Numbered from the stretch's first letter, positions 7,235-14,407 are shown. The stretch is 16,971 bases of DNA from Betaproteobacteria bacterium (GCA_025356695.1 JANXSE010000438.1:1-16971); one strand, 5' to 3'. Translations and numbers: made by a program. The notes: a model not told the origin generated them from the letters alone.

Positions 7235-7852
7235 ATGAAACTCTACGGATCACCGTTTTCACCGTACGCGCGCAAGGCGCGCGTGCTGATCATCGAAAAA
7301 AACATCAAATGCGAATTTGTCGCGGAAGACCCGTGGGCTGCGGGCAGCGCGATTCCGGCGATGAATCCGCTCGGCAAAGTGCCGGTGCTGGAACTGGCGC
7401 CGGGCAATTATCTCTTCGAGTCGCCACAGGTTGTGCATTATCTCGACCATCTCGACGGCAAACCGCTGCCGCCGCAAGACGCGGCTGGCTACTGGGAAGC
7501 GCAGCGCTGGCAGGCGCTCGGTAACGGCATCATCGACGCGGTGATCGCGCGCATCCTCGAATCGCGCCGCCCGGCCGACAAGCAGATGCCGGAGAAAATG
7601 CAGCGTGAGGAAGCGCGCATTGCGCGCGCGCTCAAACTGGCCGCTGAAATGTATGACGGCGGCGAGTTTCTCATCGGCAAAAAATTCAGCCTGGCGGATG
7701 CGGTGATGGGCGTCGCCCTGCAGTACATCGACATCCGCTACCCGCACGACTGGCGCGGTGCGCATCCGGCGCTGGCCAAGTGGTGCGTCCGTATTACGGC
7801 ACGCAAATCCTTCATGGCGACGATGCCGGATGGTTTTACGCGGGTGGCGTGA
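7235..7852 (+). CDS. Glutathione S-transferase family protein (205 aa)
   Basis: This is a cytosolic GST-fold enzyme with a thioredoxin-like N-terminal domain (about 1-78) and an all-helical C-terminal domain. Visible landmarks are SPFSPYARK (6-14), with S9 at the catalytic Ser/Cys position, NPLGKVPVL (44-52), with cis-proline P50 that contacts the glutathione backbone, and FESPQVVHYLD (61-71), whose E62-S63 pair binds the gamma-glutamyl group. The C-terminal FSLADAVMG motif is the GST N-capping box region. GGAGAAGG precedes the ATG. An FAH-family gene follows directly, which recalls maleylacetoacetate or maleylpyruvate isomerases paired with their hydrolases. However, the N-terminal motif is not the zeta-class SSCSWRVR, so that role is only a hypothesis. 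Other options are dehalogenation, ether cleavage or detoxification. Confidence 0.9.
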   Translation: MKLYGSPFSPYARKARVLIIEKNIKCEFVAEDPWAAGSAIPAMNPLGKVPVLELAPGNYLFESPQVVHYLDHLDGKPLPPQDAAGYWEAQRWQALGNGIIDAVIARILESRRPADKQMPEKMQREEARIARALKLAAEMYDGGEFLIGKKFSLADAVMGVALQYIDIRYPHDWRGAHPALAKWCVRITARKSFMATMPDGFTRVA

Positions 7853-7907
7853 GGCAAAGCGCAGTTTTCAAACCAAAAGATCAGATCGATCAATCAGGGA
7901 GAATGCA

Positions 7908-8846
7908 GTGAAGATTTGTTATTTCGATGATTTCAAGCTGGGTATCGTCAAGGGCGACAACGTGGTGGACGTGTCGGCCGTGGTCAGGGATATCCCGCAT
8001 ACCGGCCCGCACAATCTGATTAACGGCCTGATCGAACGCTTCGACGCCTACCGTGCCAAACTCGAGGCGGCCGTGGCCAAAGAAGCCGGCGTGCCGCTCA
8101 AATCGGTGCGCCTGCGCTCGCCGCTGCCGCGCCCGCACAACATCGACTGCATGGCCGTGAACTACATGGAAGACGGCACGCGCAGCGAACCGGCGCCGAT
8201 CAACGCTTTTCACAAATCGCCGAGCGGTGTGATCGGTGACGGCGACACCATGGTGCTGCAGGATATCCCGGCGACGATTTTCGAGGGCGAGGCCGAACTG
8301 GCGCTCGTCATCGGCAAACGTGCTACCAACGTCAAGGCCGCCGACGCCATGCAATACATCTTCGGCTACGTGAACTTCATAGACGGTTCGGCGCGCGGCT
8401 TGCCGCCGGCCGGCAACACTTTCTACCAGATGAAGTCGCGTGAAACCTTTGCGCCGATGGGGCCCATCCTCGTTACTGCCGACGAAATCAAGGACCCGCA
8501 GAAACTGCAGATCACGCTGAAGGTCAACGGCGTCGTCAAACAGAACTTCAACAGCGACGACATGGCGCACAAGATCCCGCGCTGCATCGAGTGGGTGAGT
8601 TCGATTCATACGCTGGAAGCCGGCGACGTGCTGGCCACCGGCACCAATCACCGCGGTCTGAACGCCTTCATGGATGGCGACAAGGTTGAATTGGAGTGCG
8701 AAGGCCTCGGCGTGTTGCATATCAACGTGCGCGACGACCTGAAGCGCACCTGGTCGCGTGATACGCGCCTTGAGCACCACAACAAGGGGCTGGAAGGCGT
8801 GCAGACGCCGCAGTTGACCGGCAAATACTCGAAAGCCGCGAAGTAG
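7908..8846 (+). CDS. Fumarylacetoacetate hydrolase family protein A (312 aa, GTG start)
   Basis: FAH-fold enzymes hydrolyse, decarboxylate or isomerise acylpyruvate-type and 2-oxo-enoic acids with a divalent metal. The metal ligands E128 and E130 (FEGEAELALVIG), D159 (GYVNFIDGSARG) and the active-site K176 (YQMKSRETFAPMGP) are all present, so it should be active. A short N-terminal domain (about 1-75) precedes the FAH core. It ends with an extra tail of about 40 residues, rich in basic and polar residues, that the second FAH protein here lacks. The GTG at 7908 follows AGGGAG by seven bases; the open frame upstream to 7758 overlaps the GST gene and is not credible. It lies 55 bp after the GST and 56 bp before the DUF1330 gene. 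Fumarylpyruvate or fumarylacetoacetate hydrolase is a reasonable guess, but the substrate cannot be fixed from sequence. Confidence 0.92.
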   Translation: MKICYFDDFKLGIVKGDNVVDVSAVVRDIPHTGPHNLINGLIERFDAYRAKLEAAVAKEAGVPLKSVRLRSPLPRPHNIDCMAVNYMEDGTRSEPAPINAFHKSPSGVIGDGDTMVLQDIPATIFEGEAELALVIGKRATNVKAADAMQYIFGYVNFIDGSARGLPPAGNTFYQMKSRETFAPMGPILVTADEIKDPQKLQITLKVNGVVKQNFNSDDMAHKIPRCIEWVSSIHTLEAGDVLATGTNHRGLNAFMDGDKVELECEGLGVLHINVRDDLKRTWSRDTRLEHHNKGLEGVQTPQLTGKYSKAAK

Positions 8847-8902
8847 CGTCGCGGCAAAAGCACGCGCCCGCAAAGAAAATACACCCAACAAGGAGAAATG
8901 AA

Positions 8903-9193
8903 ATGGCAAAAGCCTATTGGATCGCCTGCTACCGCGCGATCAAAAACGCCGACAAACTCGCGGCTTACGCAAAACTCGCGGGTCCGGCGATTCAGGCCGC
9001 CGGCGGACGTTTTCTGGTGCGCGGCATGCCGGCGCATGTCTACGAAGCAGGTCTCAAGGAACGCACCGTGATGCTTGAGTTCGACAGTGTGCAGGCCGCG
9101 ATGGCGGCGCACGACAGCGCAGGTTATCAGGTGGCGCTGGCCGCACTTGGTGACGGCGCAGAGCGCGATATCCGTATCGTCGAGGGCGTTTAG
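8903..9193 (+). CDS. DUF1330 family small protein (96 aa)
   Basis: This is a compact protein of the DUF1330 family, which has a ferredoxin-like dimeric alpha-beta barrel fold and is usually about 95 residues long, as here. Recognisable parts are KAYWIACYRAIKN at the start, KLAGPAIQAAGGRFLVRG in the middle and MLEFDSVQAAMAAHDSAGY towards the end. The family has no established biochemical role; it is often found near catabolic genes. A strong AAGGAG ribosome-binding site precedes the ATG. It closes the plus-strand receptor-GST-FAH operon, and a strong terminator begins 27 bp after its stop. There is no signal peptide, so it should be cytoplasmic. Confidence 0.88.
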   Translation: MAKAYWIACYRAIKNADKLAAYAKLAGPAIQAAGGRFLVRGMPAHVYEAGLKERTVMLEFDSVQAAMAAHDSAGYQVALAALGDGAERDIRIVEGV

Positions 9194-9220
9194 ATGTAAC
9201 CAGACCGCGGTGTGCAAAAG

Positions 9221-9262
9221 AAAAAAGGCCGTTTCAGCATTGTCTGAAACGGCCTTTTTTTT
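9221..9262. terminator. Bidirectional rho-independent terminator between convergent operons
   Basis: The perfect inverted repeat AAAAAAGGCCGTTTCAG / CTGAAACGGCCTTTTTT encloses a six-base loop, CATTGT. There are T8 on the plus strand and at least A6 (T6 on the minus transcript) at the other side, so it can stop transcription in both directions. It lies between the DUF1330 stop (9193) and the M20 peptidase stop (9273). It defines the end of both operons. Confidence 0.93.
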
Positions 9263-9272
9263 GCCCCTGTGT

Positions 9273-10805
9273 TTAGTACGGCGTGCGGATCAATCCGATA
9301 AAGGTGCGCACGCCGTCGAAGTAATGTCCCAGACGCAGGTTTTCGTCGTTGCTGTGCTGGTTATTGTCGCCATTGACCAGTGGCACGATCACAAACGGCG
9401 TGTCGAGCGCTTCAACCAGTTTGTCGGTGGGCACACTGCCGCCCATCATGCGGATGCGCACGGTCGAGGCATCTGCGCCGTTCACGCTGAAGGTCTTGCG
9501 CAGCACACCATCGACCCACTGGCCGAGCGGTGATTCCATTGGCGTACGCGCGGCTTTGCTGCCGCGCCCCAGTGTCAGCGAGGCGATGCGGTCGTGCGCG
9601 GCGCGTTCCGCCTCGGTCGGGGCACCCTTGGTCAGGTAATAACCCTTGCTTTGCACATGCTGTTCGATCAGGCCGAACAGGTATTCGGGCGGTGCTTCGG
9701 GCGTGGTGCGTAGATCGAATTCGGCCAGCGCCTGACTGGGCACCACGTTGGAGGCGCGTTCACCGACGCCGGAGGAGGCCATGCCGCGGATATTGAGCGA
9801 GGGATACTGGATCGCTTCCTGCAGGGTGGCACCGACCGTTTCCGCTTTCGCAATACCGAGGCGTTTGCGGATGACCGCTTCGTCGTCGCCGACCTCGGCG
9901 AGGATGCGGCGCTCGTTGTCGGTGAGTTTCACGCGATCGTAATAACCGGGAATGGTGACGCGGCCGTTGTCGTCTTTCATCGAGGCGAGCAGCGCGGCCA
10001 GACGCTGCGCGGGGTTCGGCGCGTAGTTGCCGTAATGGCCGCTGTGCAGTTCGCTGCGCGGGCCGTAGACGGTCAGGCGTGCGGTGGTATTGCCGCGGTT
10101 GCCGAAGACGAGAGTAGGCTTTTCGCTGGCGTGGCGCGGGCCGTCGTGAATGAGGATGGCGTCGGCGCGCAGCAACTCACGGTGCGCGGTGGCGACGTTG
10201 CCGATGTTGACCGAACCTTTTTCCTCTTCGCTGTCGAGGATCACCTTGACGTTGATGGCCGGTTCGATGCCGGCGGCTTTCATGGCGTCGAAGGCGGCAA
10301 GGAACATCATGATCGGACCTTTGTCGTCGGAGGCCGAGCGCGCGAACACGCGCCATTCCGGATTGACGGTCGCACCGAACAGCTGCGCCATGTCGGTGGC
10401 TTCCCATGCGCCCTGCGCGTTGCGTTGCTTCAGCACCGGTGTCCAGGGATTTTTCTGCGCCCAGTTTTCAGCCGTGACGGGCTGGCCGTCGAGATGCATG
10501 TAGAACAGGACGGTTTTTGCGCCGGCAACCTTGCGCGGGTATTCGCCGTACATCAGCGGCTTGCCGTTGTTCGGCAGTTGTTGTGTGGTAAAGCCGCGCT
10601 TGCGGAATGCGGCTTCCAGCCATTCGACGTTCTTGACGATATCGGCGGCGTTGGCCGCATCATTCGGCAACGAGAGCAGATCGATGTATTCGCGCAGGCT
10701 CGCCTGCGTGGCTTGTCGCAGCTGCTCGGGCGAGGGTTGCTGCGCGATAGCGGTGGAAAAACACAGACACAGCGCAAGTGCAAATACGGTTCGCATGGTT
10801 ATCAT
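9273..10805 (-). CDS. Exported M20-family metallopeptidase (510 aa)
   Basis: This is a co-catalytic two-metal hydrolase of the M20 family (carboxypeptidase/dipeptidase/deacylase type). A signal peptide with core VFALALCLCFSTA and cleavage near AIA|QQ points to the periplasm. Metal and catalytic residues are visible: H104 and D106 in FYMHLDGQ, D160 in SASDDKGP, catalytic E194 with ligand E195 in DSEEEKGS, D221 in LIHDGPR, and a late histidine in NQHSNDENL. A dimerisation (lid) domain fits the middle part (about 235-385). ATG 10805 has GAGGAG two bases upstream, and ATG 10796 has it eleven bases upstream; both keep the signal peptide. It is the last gene of the minus operon, 52 bp after the aldolase. 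The substrate could be a dipeptide, an N-acyl amino acid or a similar amide. Confidence 0.9.
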   Translation of the reverse strand: MITMRTVFALALCLCFSTAIAQQPSPEQLRQATQASLREYIDLLSLPNDAANAADIVKNVEWLEAAFRKRGFTTQQLPNNGKPLMYGEYPRKVAGAKTVLFYMHLDGQPVTAENWAQKNPWTPVLKQRNAQGAWEATDMAQLFGATVNPEWRVFARSASDDKGPIMMFLAAFDAMKAAGIEPAINVKVILDSEEEKGSVNIGNVATAHRELLRADAILIHDGPRHASEKPTLVFGNRGNTTARLTVYGPRSELHSGHYGNYAPNPAQRLAALLASMKDDNGRVTIPGYYDRVKLTDNERRILAEVGDDEAVIRKRLGIAKAETVGATLQEAIQYPSLNIRGMASSGVGERASNVVPSQALAEFDLRTTPEAPPEYLFGLIEQHVQSKGYYLTKGAPTEAERAAHDRIASLTLGRGSKAARTPMESPLGQWVDGVLRKTFSVNGADASTVRIRMMGGSVPTDKLVEALDTPFVIVPLVNGDNNQHSNDENLRLGHYFDGVRTFIGLIRTPY

Positions 10806-10857
10806 TACTCCTCGATTGCAACGCGGGGGTTCAGGTTGCGCAAAGCACCCGAACCGT

Positions 10858-11658
10858 TCAATAGTCCGGTTTCTGATTGCCGACCGGTTGCATCGACTTC
10901 CAGCCGGTCAGGCGTGCGGCCTCGGCCTTGACGTAGCCCATCATGGCGCTGCGGTCGGTGACCAGCATGACCATCTGGAAGCCCTGATCGAGATAACGCT
11001 GGGTGAACTTCGAACTGGTGGTGTGGATGCCGGCAATCACCTTGTGCTGTTTGCAGGCGGCGAGAATGCGGTTGACCGTGGCGATGTGTTTGGGATCATC
11101 GTTGTCCATGACCGGCGGCAGTCCCAGTGCGAGCGCCAGATCGGTGGGGCCGATGTAGACCGCATCGATGCCGGGCGTGGAGAGAATTTCTTCGAGTTTT
11201 TCGATGCCTTCGGCGGTTTCGACCATGACCGCGCAGATGACCTCGTTGTTGGCGTGCTTCTGATAATCGGCGCCGGCGTAAAACATCACGCGGTTGGGGC
11301 CGTTGCTGCGAATGCCGGCCGGCGGATAACGGCAGGCCGCCACTGCGCGCTCGGCGTCGGCGCGGTTGCTGACCATCGGCACGATCACGCCGTAGGCGCC
11401 TGCATCGAGCACCTTCATGATCATCGACGGCTCGTTCCACGGCACGCGCACGATCGGCACCACGCCGGTAGTCGACAGCGCGGTCAGCATCGGTACCACG
11501 TCCGAATAATCGATGCAGCCGTGCTGCATGTCGATGCACAGCCAGTCGAGGCCGGTCTGCGCCATGCATTCGGCGGGGAAGCAGCCGGGGATCGACAGCC
11601 AGCCGCCGACGGCCGGTTTGCCTTCACGCCAGAGTTGTTTTACGCGGTTCATTCGCAT
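10858..11658 (-). CDS. HpcH/HpaI-family class II aldolase (266 aa)
   Basis: This is a metal-dependent pyruvate-type aldolase of the HpcH/HpaI family, which cleaves 4-hydroxy-2-oxo acids to pyruvate plus an aldehyde. Key residues line up with HpaI almost number for number: H46 (IDMQHG), R71 (VRVPWNEP), and metal ligands E147 (MVETAEG) and D173 (YIGPTDLALALG). YPPAGIRSNGP (111-121) is also typical. Relatives act on 4-hydroxy-2-oxoheptanedioate, 2-keto-3-deoxy sugars and similar substrates, so the substrate is open. The start is ATG 11658 or ATG 11652; the ribosome-binding site is weak (GAAAGAA). The frame stays open to 11715, but that extension is not family-like. It follows the fifth binding protein after an unusually long 156-bp gap that contains hairpins, so it may have its own promoter or leader control. 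Confidence 0.9.
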   Translation of the reverse strand: MRMNRVKQLWREGKPAVGGWLSIPGCFPAECMAQTGLDWLCIDMQHGCIDYSDVVPMLTALSTTGVVPIVRVPWNEPSMIMKVLDAGAYGVIVPMVSNRADAERAVAACRYPPAGIRSNGPNRVMFYAGADYQKHANNEVICAVMVETAEGIEKLEEILSTPGIDAVYIGPTDLALALGLPPVMDNDDPKHIATVNRILAACKQHKVIAGIHTTSSKFTQRYLDQGFQMVMLVTDRSAMMGYVKAEAARLTGWKSMQPVGNQKPDY

Positions 11659-11696
11659 TGGATTTCTTTCGCGGTAACGGATTGTGATTGGAGAAG

Positions 11697-11718
11697 CGCT
11701 GCCGCCTCGCGGCAAGCG
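11697..11718. other. GC-rich hairpin in the gap between receptor 5 and the aldolase
   Basis: TGCCGC, a CTC loop and GCGGCA form a six-pair stem that extends by three more pairs past a single bulged A. It lies 39 bp upstream of the aldolase start inside the minus-strand transcript. No T-run follows on the minus strand, so it is not an ordinary terminator; mRNA processing or stability is possible. The rest of the 156-bp gap shows no reading frame of its own and no convincing promoter. Confidence 0.35.
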
Positions 11719-11785
11719 GATCGAATCGCTTGCGCAGCAGGCCGCGCGGACAGTGGCCGAATCTACACGAATTCTTTCGGTTTTG

Positions 11786-11826
11786 CCGGAATCGGTATGG
11801 GAGCGGTATTCCGGTTATTTTTTGAG
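11786..11826 (+). terminator. Terminator-like hairpin oriented for plus-strand (antisense) transcription
   Basis: CCGGAAT at 11786-11792 and ATTCCGG at 11808-11814 can pair around a 15-base loop, and the plus strand continues TTATTTTTT. This would stop transcription running antisense to receptor 5, not the sense transcript, because the minus strand has no U-run after the stem. The 7-bp stem and long loop make it weak. The repeat directly abuts the receptor 5 stop codon. Confidence 0.25.
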
Positions 11827-12774
11827 TCCGATGATTTGCATCAGCCGCGCGAGATCCGTGTCTTCTTTTGCGACCAGATCGCCGAATTCGGCGGCCGGCG
11901 CGAAGGCGGGGCGCACGTTGAGGTTTTCGCTGCCCTTGATGAATTCCGGTTCCTCGACGGTTTTGCGGATCGCAGTTTCCAGTATGGCGATGACTGCCCG
12001 CGGCGTGCCTTTCGGCGCCGCAATGCCGCGCCACGCTTCGAGCGAGACATTGACGCCCTGTTCGATGGCGGTGGGCACATCGGGCAGGGCCGGATCGCGT
12101 GCCGTGGTCAGCGTGGCGAGCAGGCGCATGCTGCCGCCCTTGACATGGCCGGCCAGTGCGCCGGGCAGTTGCAGCATTGCATCGACGTGGCCGCCGAGCA
12201 GGCTGGGCACCACCTGCGCGGCGCCATAGGGCACGTCGATGATGTCAACGCCAGAGGCCTTGAACAACGCAGCGGCCGAAATATGCGTGTGACTGCCGGT
12301 GCCGGAATTGGCGACGGTGAGTTTGCCCGGCTGTGACTTGGCGTCGTTGATGAAATCGTTGAGCGTTTTCCATTTGGCATCGCCTTTGACGGCAAGCACC
12401 GGCGATTCGGCCAGCACGCGCGCCACCGGTTCGAAGGCGCGGTAATCGACGTTGGACTGGCCGGAGTGAAATGTTGTTGAAATCGAATTCGAATTCCACA
12501 CCAGCACGTACCCGTCGGGCTTTTGCGCAGCGACGTATTTGTAGCCGATCGCACCGCCGGCGCCCGGCCGGTTGACGATGATGACGTTGGCGCCGAGCTG
12601 TTTTGTCATTCCCTGTGCGAGCAGTCGCGCGGTGACATCGGCTGATGAACCGGCGGGGAAAAGTACGGTGATTTCGATGTTGCCGCGTTTGGGATAGGGC
12701 GCGTCCTGTGCGGTGGCGATGTCTGAAAATGCGACGACTGCAGCGAAAAAAAGCAGGCTGATACGTTTGCTCAT
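11815..12774 (-). CDS. Bug/TctC-family periplasmic solute-binding protein 5 (319 aa)
   Basis: This is a fifth receptor of the tricarboxylate-transporter type, in a different operon from the other four. The signal peptide ends near ATA|QD (about 22-23). Blocks include ITVLFPAGSSADVTAR (35-50), VIIVNRPGAGGAIG (64-77), QKPDGYV (84-90) and a C-terminal part with APKGTPRAVIAI. It is clearly more divergent: it has AGSSAD where the others have PGG-x-x-D, VNR instead of DNR, and two or three extra residues before the first block. GGGGGAA precedes the ATG at 12774; the longer frame to 12957 only overlaps the oxidoreductase gene. It sits 22 bp after the Gfo/Idh gene, which suggests its ligand is connected to the oxidoreductase and aldolase substrates. 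No membrane subunits are nearby. Confidence 0.92.
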   Translation of the reverse strand: MSKRISLLFFAAVVAFSDIATAQDAPYPKRGNIEITVLFPAGSSADVTARLLAQGMTKQLGANVIIVNRPGAGGAIGYKYVAAQKPDGYVLVWNSNSISTTFHSGQSNVDYRAFEPVARVLAESPVLAVKGDAKWKTLNDFINDAKSQPGKLTVANSGTGSHTHISAAALFKASGVDIIDVPYGAAQVVPSLLGGHVDAMLQLPGALAGHVKGGSMRLLATLTTARDPALPDVPTAIEQGVNVSLEAWRGIAAPKGTPRAVIAILETAIRKTVEEPEFIKGSENLNVRPAFAPAAEFGDLVAKEDTDLARLMQIIGLKK

Positions 12775-12796
12775 GATCGTTCCCCCGGGCGTGAAA

Positions 12797-13807
12797 CTAT
12801 TTCTTTGTTGCAAGAACCTCGGCGATTTCGACGCGCCGGCCTTCGCGTGCCGACTGGATACCGGCCAGCAGCACCGCCAGTGAACGCGTCGACGCGGCGC
12901 CGCCCATCTCCGGCTGTGCCTTGCCGCGCACCGCAGCGGCGAATTCGTCGAGTTCATCGACGATGGCGTCGTTCTTTGCGCAGTTCACCGGTTCGGCGCG
13001 GTCGCTGCCGCGTTTGAGCCAGCGGAGGCCCGTGTGCATGTCGTAATAGGCGCTGGCTTCCTTGCCGTAGATGTTCATCAGATAATATTCGGAAGCAGAG
13101 GCGTAGCTGGCATTGAGCGTGGAGAGCGCACCGTTTTCGTGTTCGAGGATGAGGCTCGCCACGTCCGGATTGTCGCCAGGCAGCACGAGCTGGGCGAAGC
13201 GCCCGTTGACCGCCTTGACCGGCCCCATCAGGTATTCGAGCACGTCGGCGTAGTGAATGCCGATCTGCAGCATGACGCCGCCGGGCATGCCGGCAGCGGT
13301 ATAGCGCCATGAGTTGAGATCGATTTTGCCGAGACGGTCGCGGCTGATGTTGGCTTCGGCGTTGACCAGTTTGCCGAAGACGCCGGCATTGATCTGCTCC
13401 TTGATCCAGCGGAAATGGCTTTCGCGGCGGCGCTGGTAACCGAGTGCCAGCACAATACCGGCTTTGCTGCAGGCTTCGGTGATGGCGTTGCCGTCGGCGA
13501 CGGTATTGGCGATCGGTTTGTCGAGAAAGACGTGCTTCTTCGCAGCAGCGGCGGCGCGTGTGGTTTCCAGATGCACGTTGTTCGGCGTGGTGTTGATGAT
13601 CGCCTCGACACTGGTGTCGGCGAGCATTGCATCGTAACTGGCGGCGCTGCTGCAGCCGTATTTTTTCGCGAAAGCCTGTTTCTTTTCGTCCGAACGCGTA
13701 AAGCAGGAAACGATTTTCAGTTTGCCCGATTTCACCATGGCGTCGGCCAGCACGTCCGACCACCAGCCCATGCCGAGACAGCCGACTCTTACCGGTTCAA
13801 ATGCCAT
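12797..13807 (-). CDS. Gfo/Idh/MocA-family NAD(P)-dependent oxidoreductase (336 aa)
   Basis: This protein has an N-terminal Rossmann domain (about 5-125) and a C-terminal alpha/beta substrate domain. Visible features are the nucleotide-binding turn VGCLGMGWWSDVL (8-20), the INTTPNNVH segment (71-79) at the end of the cofactor fold, the signature DKP with K97 (a variant of the usual EKP), and GIHYADVL with H185, the usual catalytic histidine. In the typical GGxLxDxGxH motif the aspartate is replaced by glutamine (GGVMLQIGIH, Q181), which may alter proton relay or substrate choice. Family members oxidise sugars, inositols, other polyols and a few non-sugar substrates. GGAGG lies six bases before the ATG. 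It is 30 bp after the GlcG-like gene and 22 bp before receptor 5, consistent with one operon. Confidence 0.92.
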   Translation of the reverse strand: MAFEPVRVGCLGMGWWSDVLADAMVKSGKLKIVSCFTRSDEKKQAFAKKYGCSSAASYDAMLADTSVEAIINTTPNNVHLETTRAAAAAKKHVFLDKPIANTVADGNAITEACSKAGIVLALGYQRRRESHFRWIKEQINAGVFGKLVNAEANISRDRLGKIDLNSWRYTAAGMPGGVMLQIGIHYADVLEYLMGPVKAVNGRFAQLVLPGDNPDVASLILEHENGALSTLNASYASASEYYLMNIYGKEASAYYDMHTGLRWLKRGSDRAEPVNCAKNDAIVDELDEFAAAVRGKAQPEMGGAASTRSLAVLLAGIQSAREGRRVEIAEVLATKK

Positions 13808-13837
13808 TCAAATCCTCCGGGTGTGCAGACGACGTGC

Positions 13838-14290
13838 TTATTTGGCGTCGATTTTCCATTTGGCACCGATCGCCTCGACGGCTTCGCGCGCCACGCGATC
13901 GTCGAACGACCAGTCGCCGCCGCTGACACCGATGCCGCCGATGCATTCGCCGTCAACGATGATCGGATAGCCGCCTTCCATCGCCGTCCAGCGTTCGGGG
14001 CCGGCGGCCAGCGCGAGGCCGATCGCATGCGAGGTATCGAGGTCCTGCCCGGCGGCGCCCTTGGCGGTGGTGGGGCGCTTGTTCGACGCCGCGCACACCG
14101 CCTTGGTGGTCGATGAGTGCACCGTATGAAAGCGCCCGCCATCCATGCGTTCGAGCATCACGAGGTGGCCACCGCTGTCGGCGATGGCCACGGCGATCGC
14201 CACACCGGCTTTTTCGGCCGAATGGGTCGCACTGTCCATCATCTTGCGCGCGCCGGCGCGCGTCAGCCGTTTGCTGTCTGCAACGTACAT
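13838..14290 (-). CDS. GlcG/HbpS-family protein (150 aa)
   Basis: This is a small single-domain protein of the GlcG/HbpS family. The signature runs through VAIADSGGHLVMLERMDG (34-51), a middle STTKA segment (60-64) and GGYPIIVDGECIGGIGVSGG in the C-terminal third. GlcG itself is an uncharacterised product of the glycolate locus; HbpS of Streptomyces is an extracellular haem-binding sensor. This copy has no signal peptide and should be cytoplasmic. Similar genes are common in catabolic operons, where some may act as small-molecule binding or accessory factors. GGAGGAG lies seven bases before the ATG. It is the first gene of the minus-strand operon, divergent from the CoA-transferase gene across 117 bp. 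Confidence 0.9.
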   Translation of the reverse strand: MYVADSKRLTRAGARKMMDSATHSAEKAGVAIAVAIADSGGHLVMLERMDGGRFHTVHSSTTKAVCAASNKRPTTAKGAAGQDLDTSHAIGLALAAGPERWTAMEGGYPIIVDGECIGGIGVSGGDWSFDDRVAREAVEAIGAKWKIDAK

Positions 14291-14407
14291 GCTGTTCTCC
14301 TCCGTTGGCGGCGCTATTTTGCGCGCGTTCCATGGGTCAGCATGTTAGCGGCTTTGGCGGCGCGGCGCATCTGCATTGATATAATGGCCGTATAGACAGG
14401 AAATCCC
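14291..14407. promoter_or_regulatory. Divergent intergenic control region (GlcG-like / CoA-transferase)
   Basis: 117 bp separate the two divergent operons. The region holds a plus-strand extended -10, the ribosome-binding sites GGAGGAG (minus) and AGGAAA (plus), and a 10-bp direct repeat TTGGCGGCGC at 14305-14314 and 14354-14363. I could not identify a good minus-strand promoter. No small gene is visible inside. Confidence 0.55.
14377..14385 (+). promoter_or_regulatory. Extended -10 promoter element for the CoA-transferase operon
   Basis: TGATATAAT matches the extended -10 consensus TGnTATAAT exactly. A TTGGCG at 14354-14359 is too far (20-bp spacer) for a good -35. Transcription would start near 14392, leaving a leader of only about 16 nt that still holds the AGGAAA ribosome-binding site before the ATG at 14408. 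Confidence 0.5.

Noticed and set aside
5926..7236. A 436-codon minus-strand frame over receptors 3 and 4, and a similar 368-codon frame at 4628-5734
   Set aside because: They are mirror frames of clear receptor genes. Their protein sequences are Arg/His-rich with no family features, and similar shadows arise over each paralogue.
10531..12336. A 601-codon open frame on the plus strand across the aldolase and receptor 5 genes
   Set aside because: It is antisense to two well-supported genes, its product has no recognisable domain, it is low-complexity and rich in His, Arg, Ala and Gly, and it lacks a ribosome-binding site. Long antisense frames are expected in GC-rich DNA.
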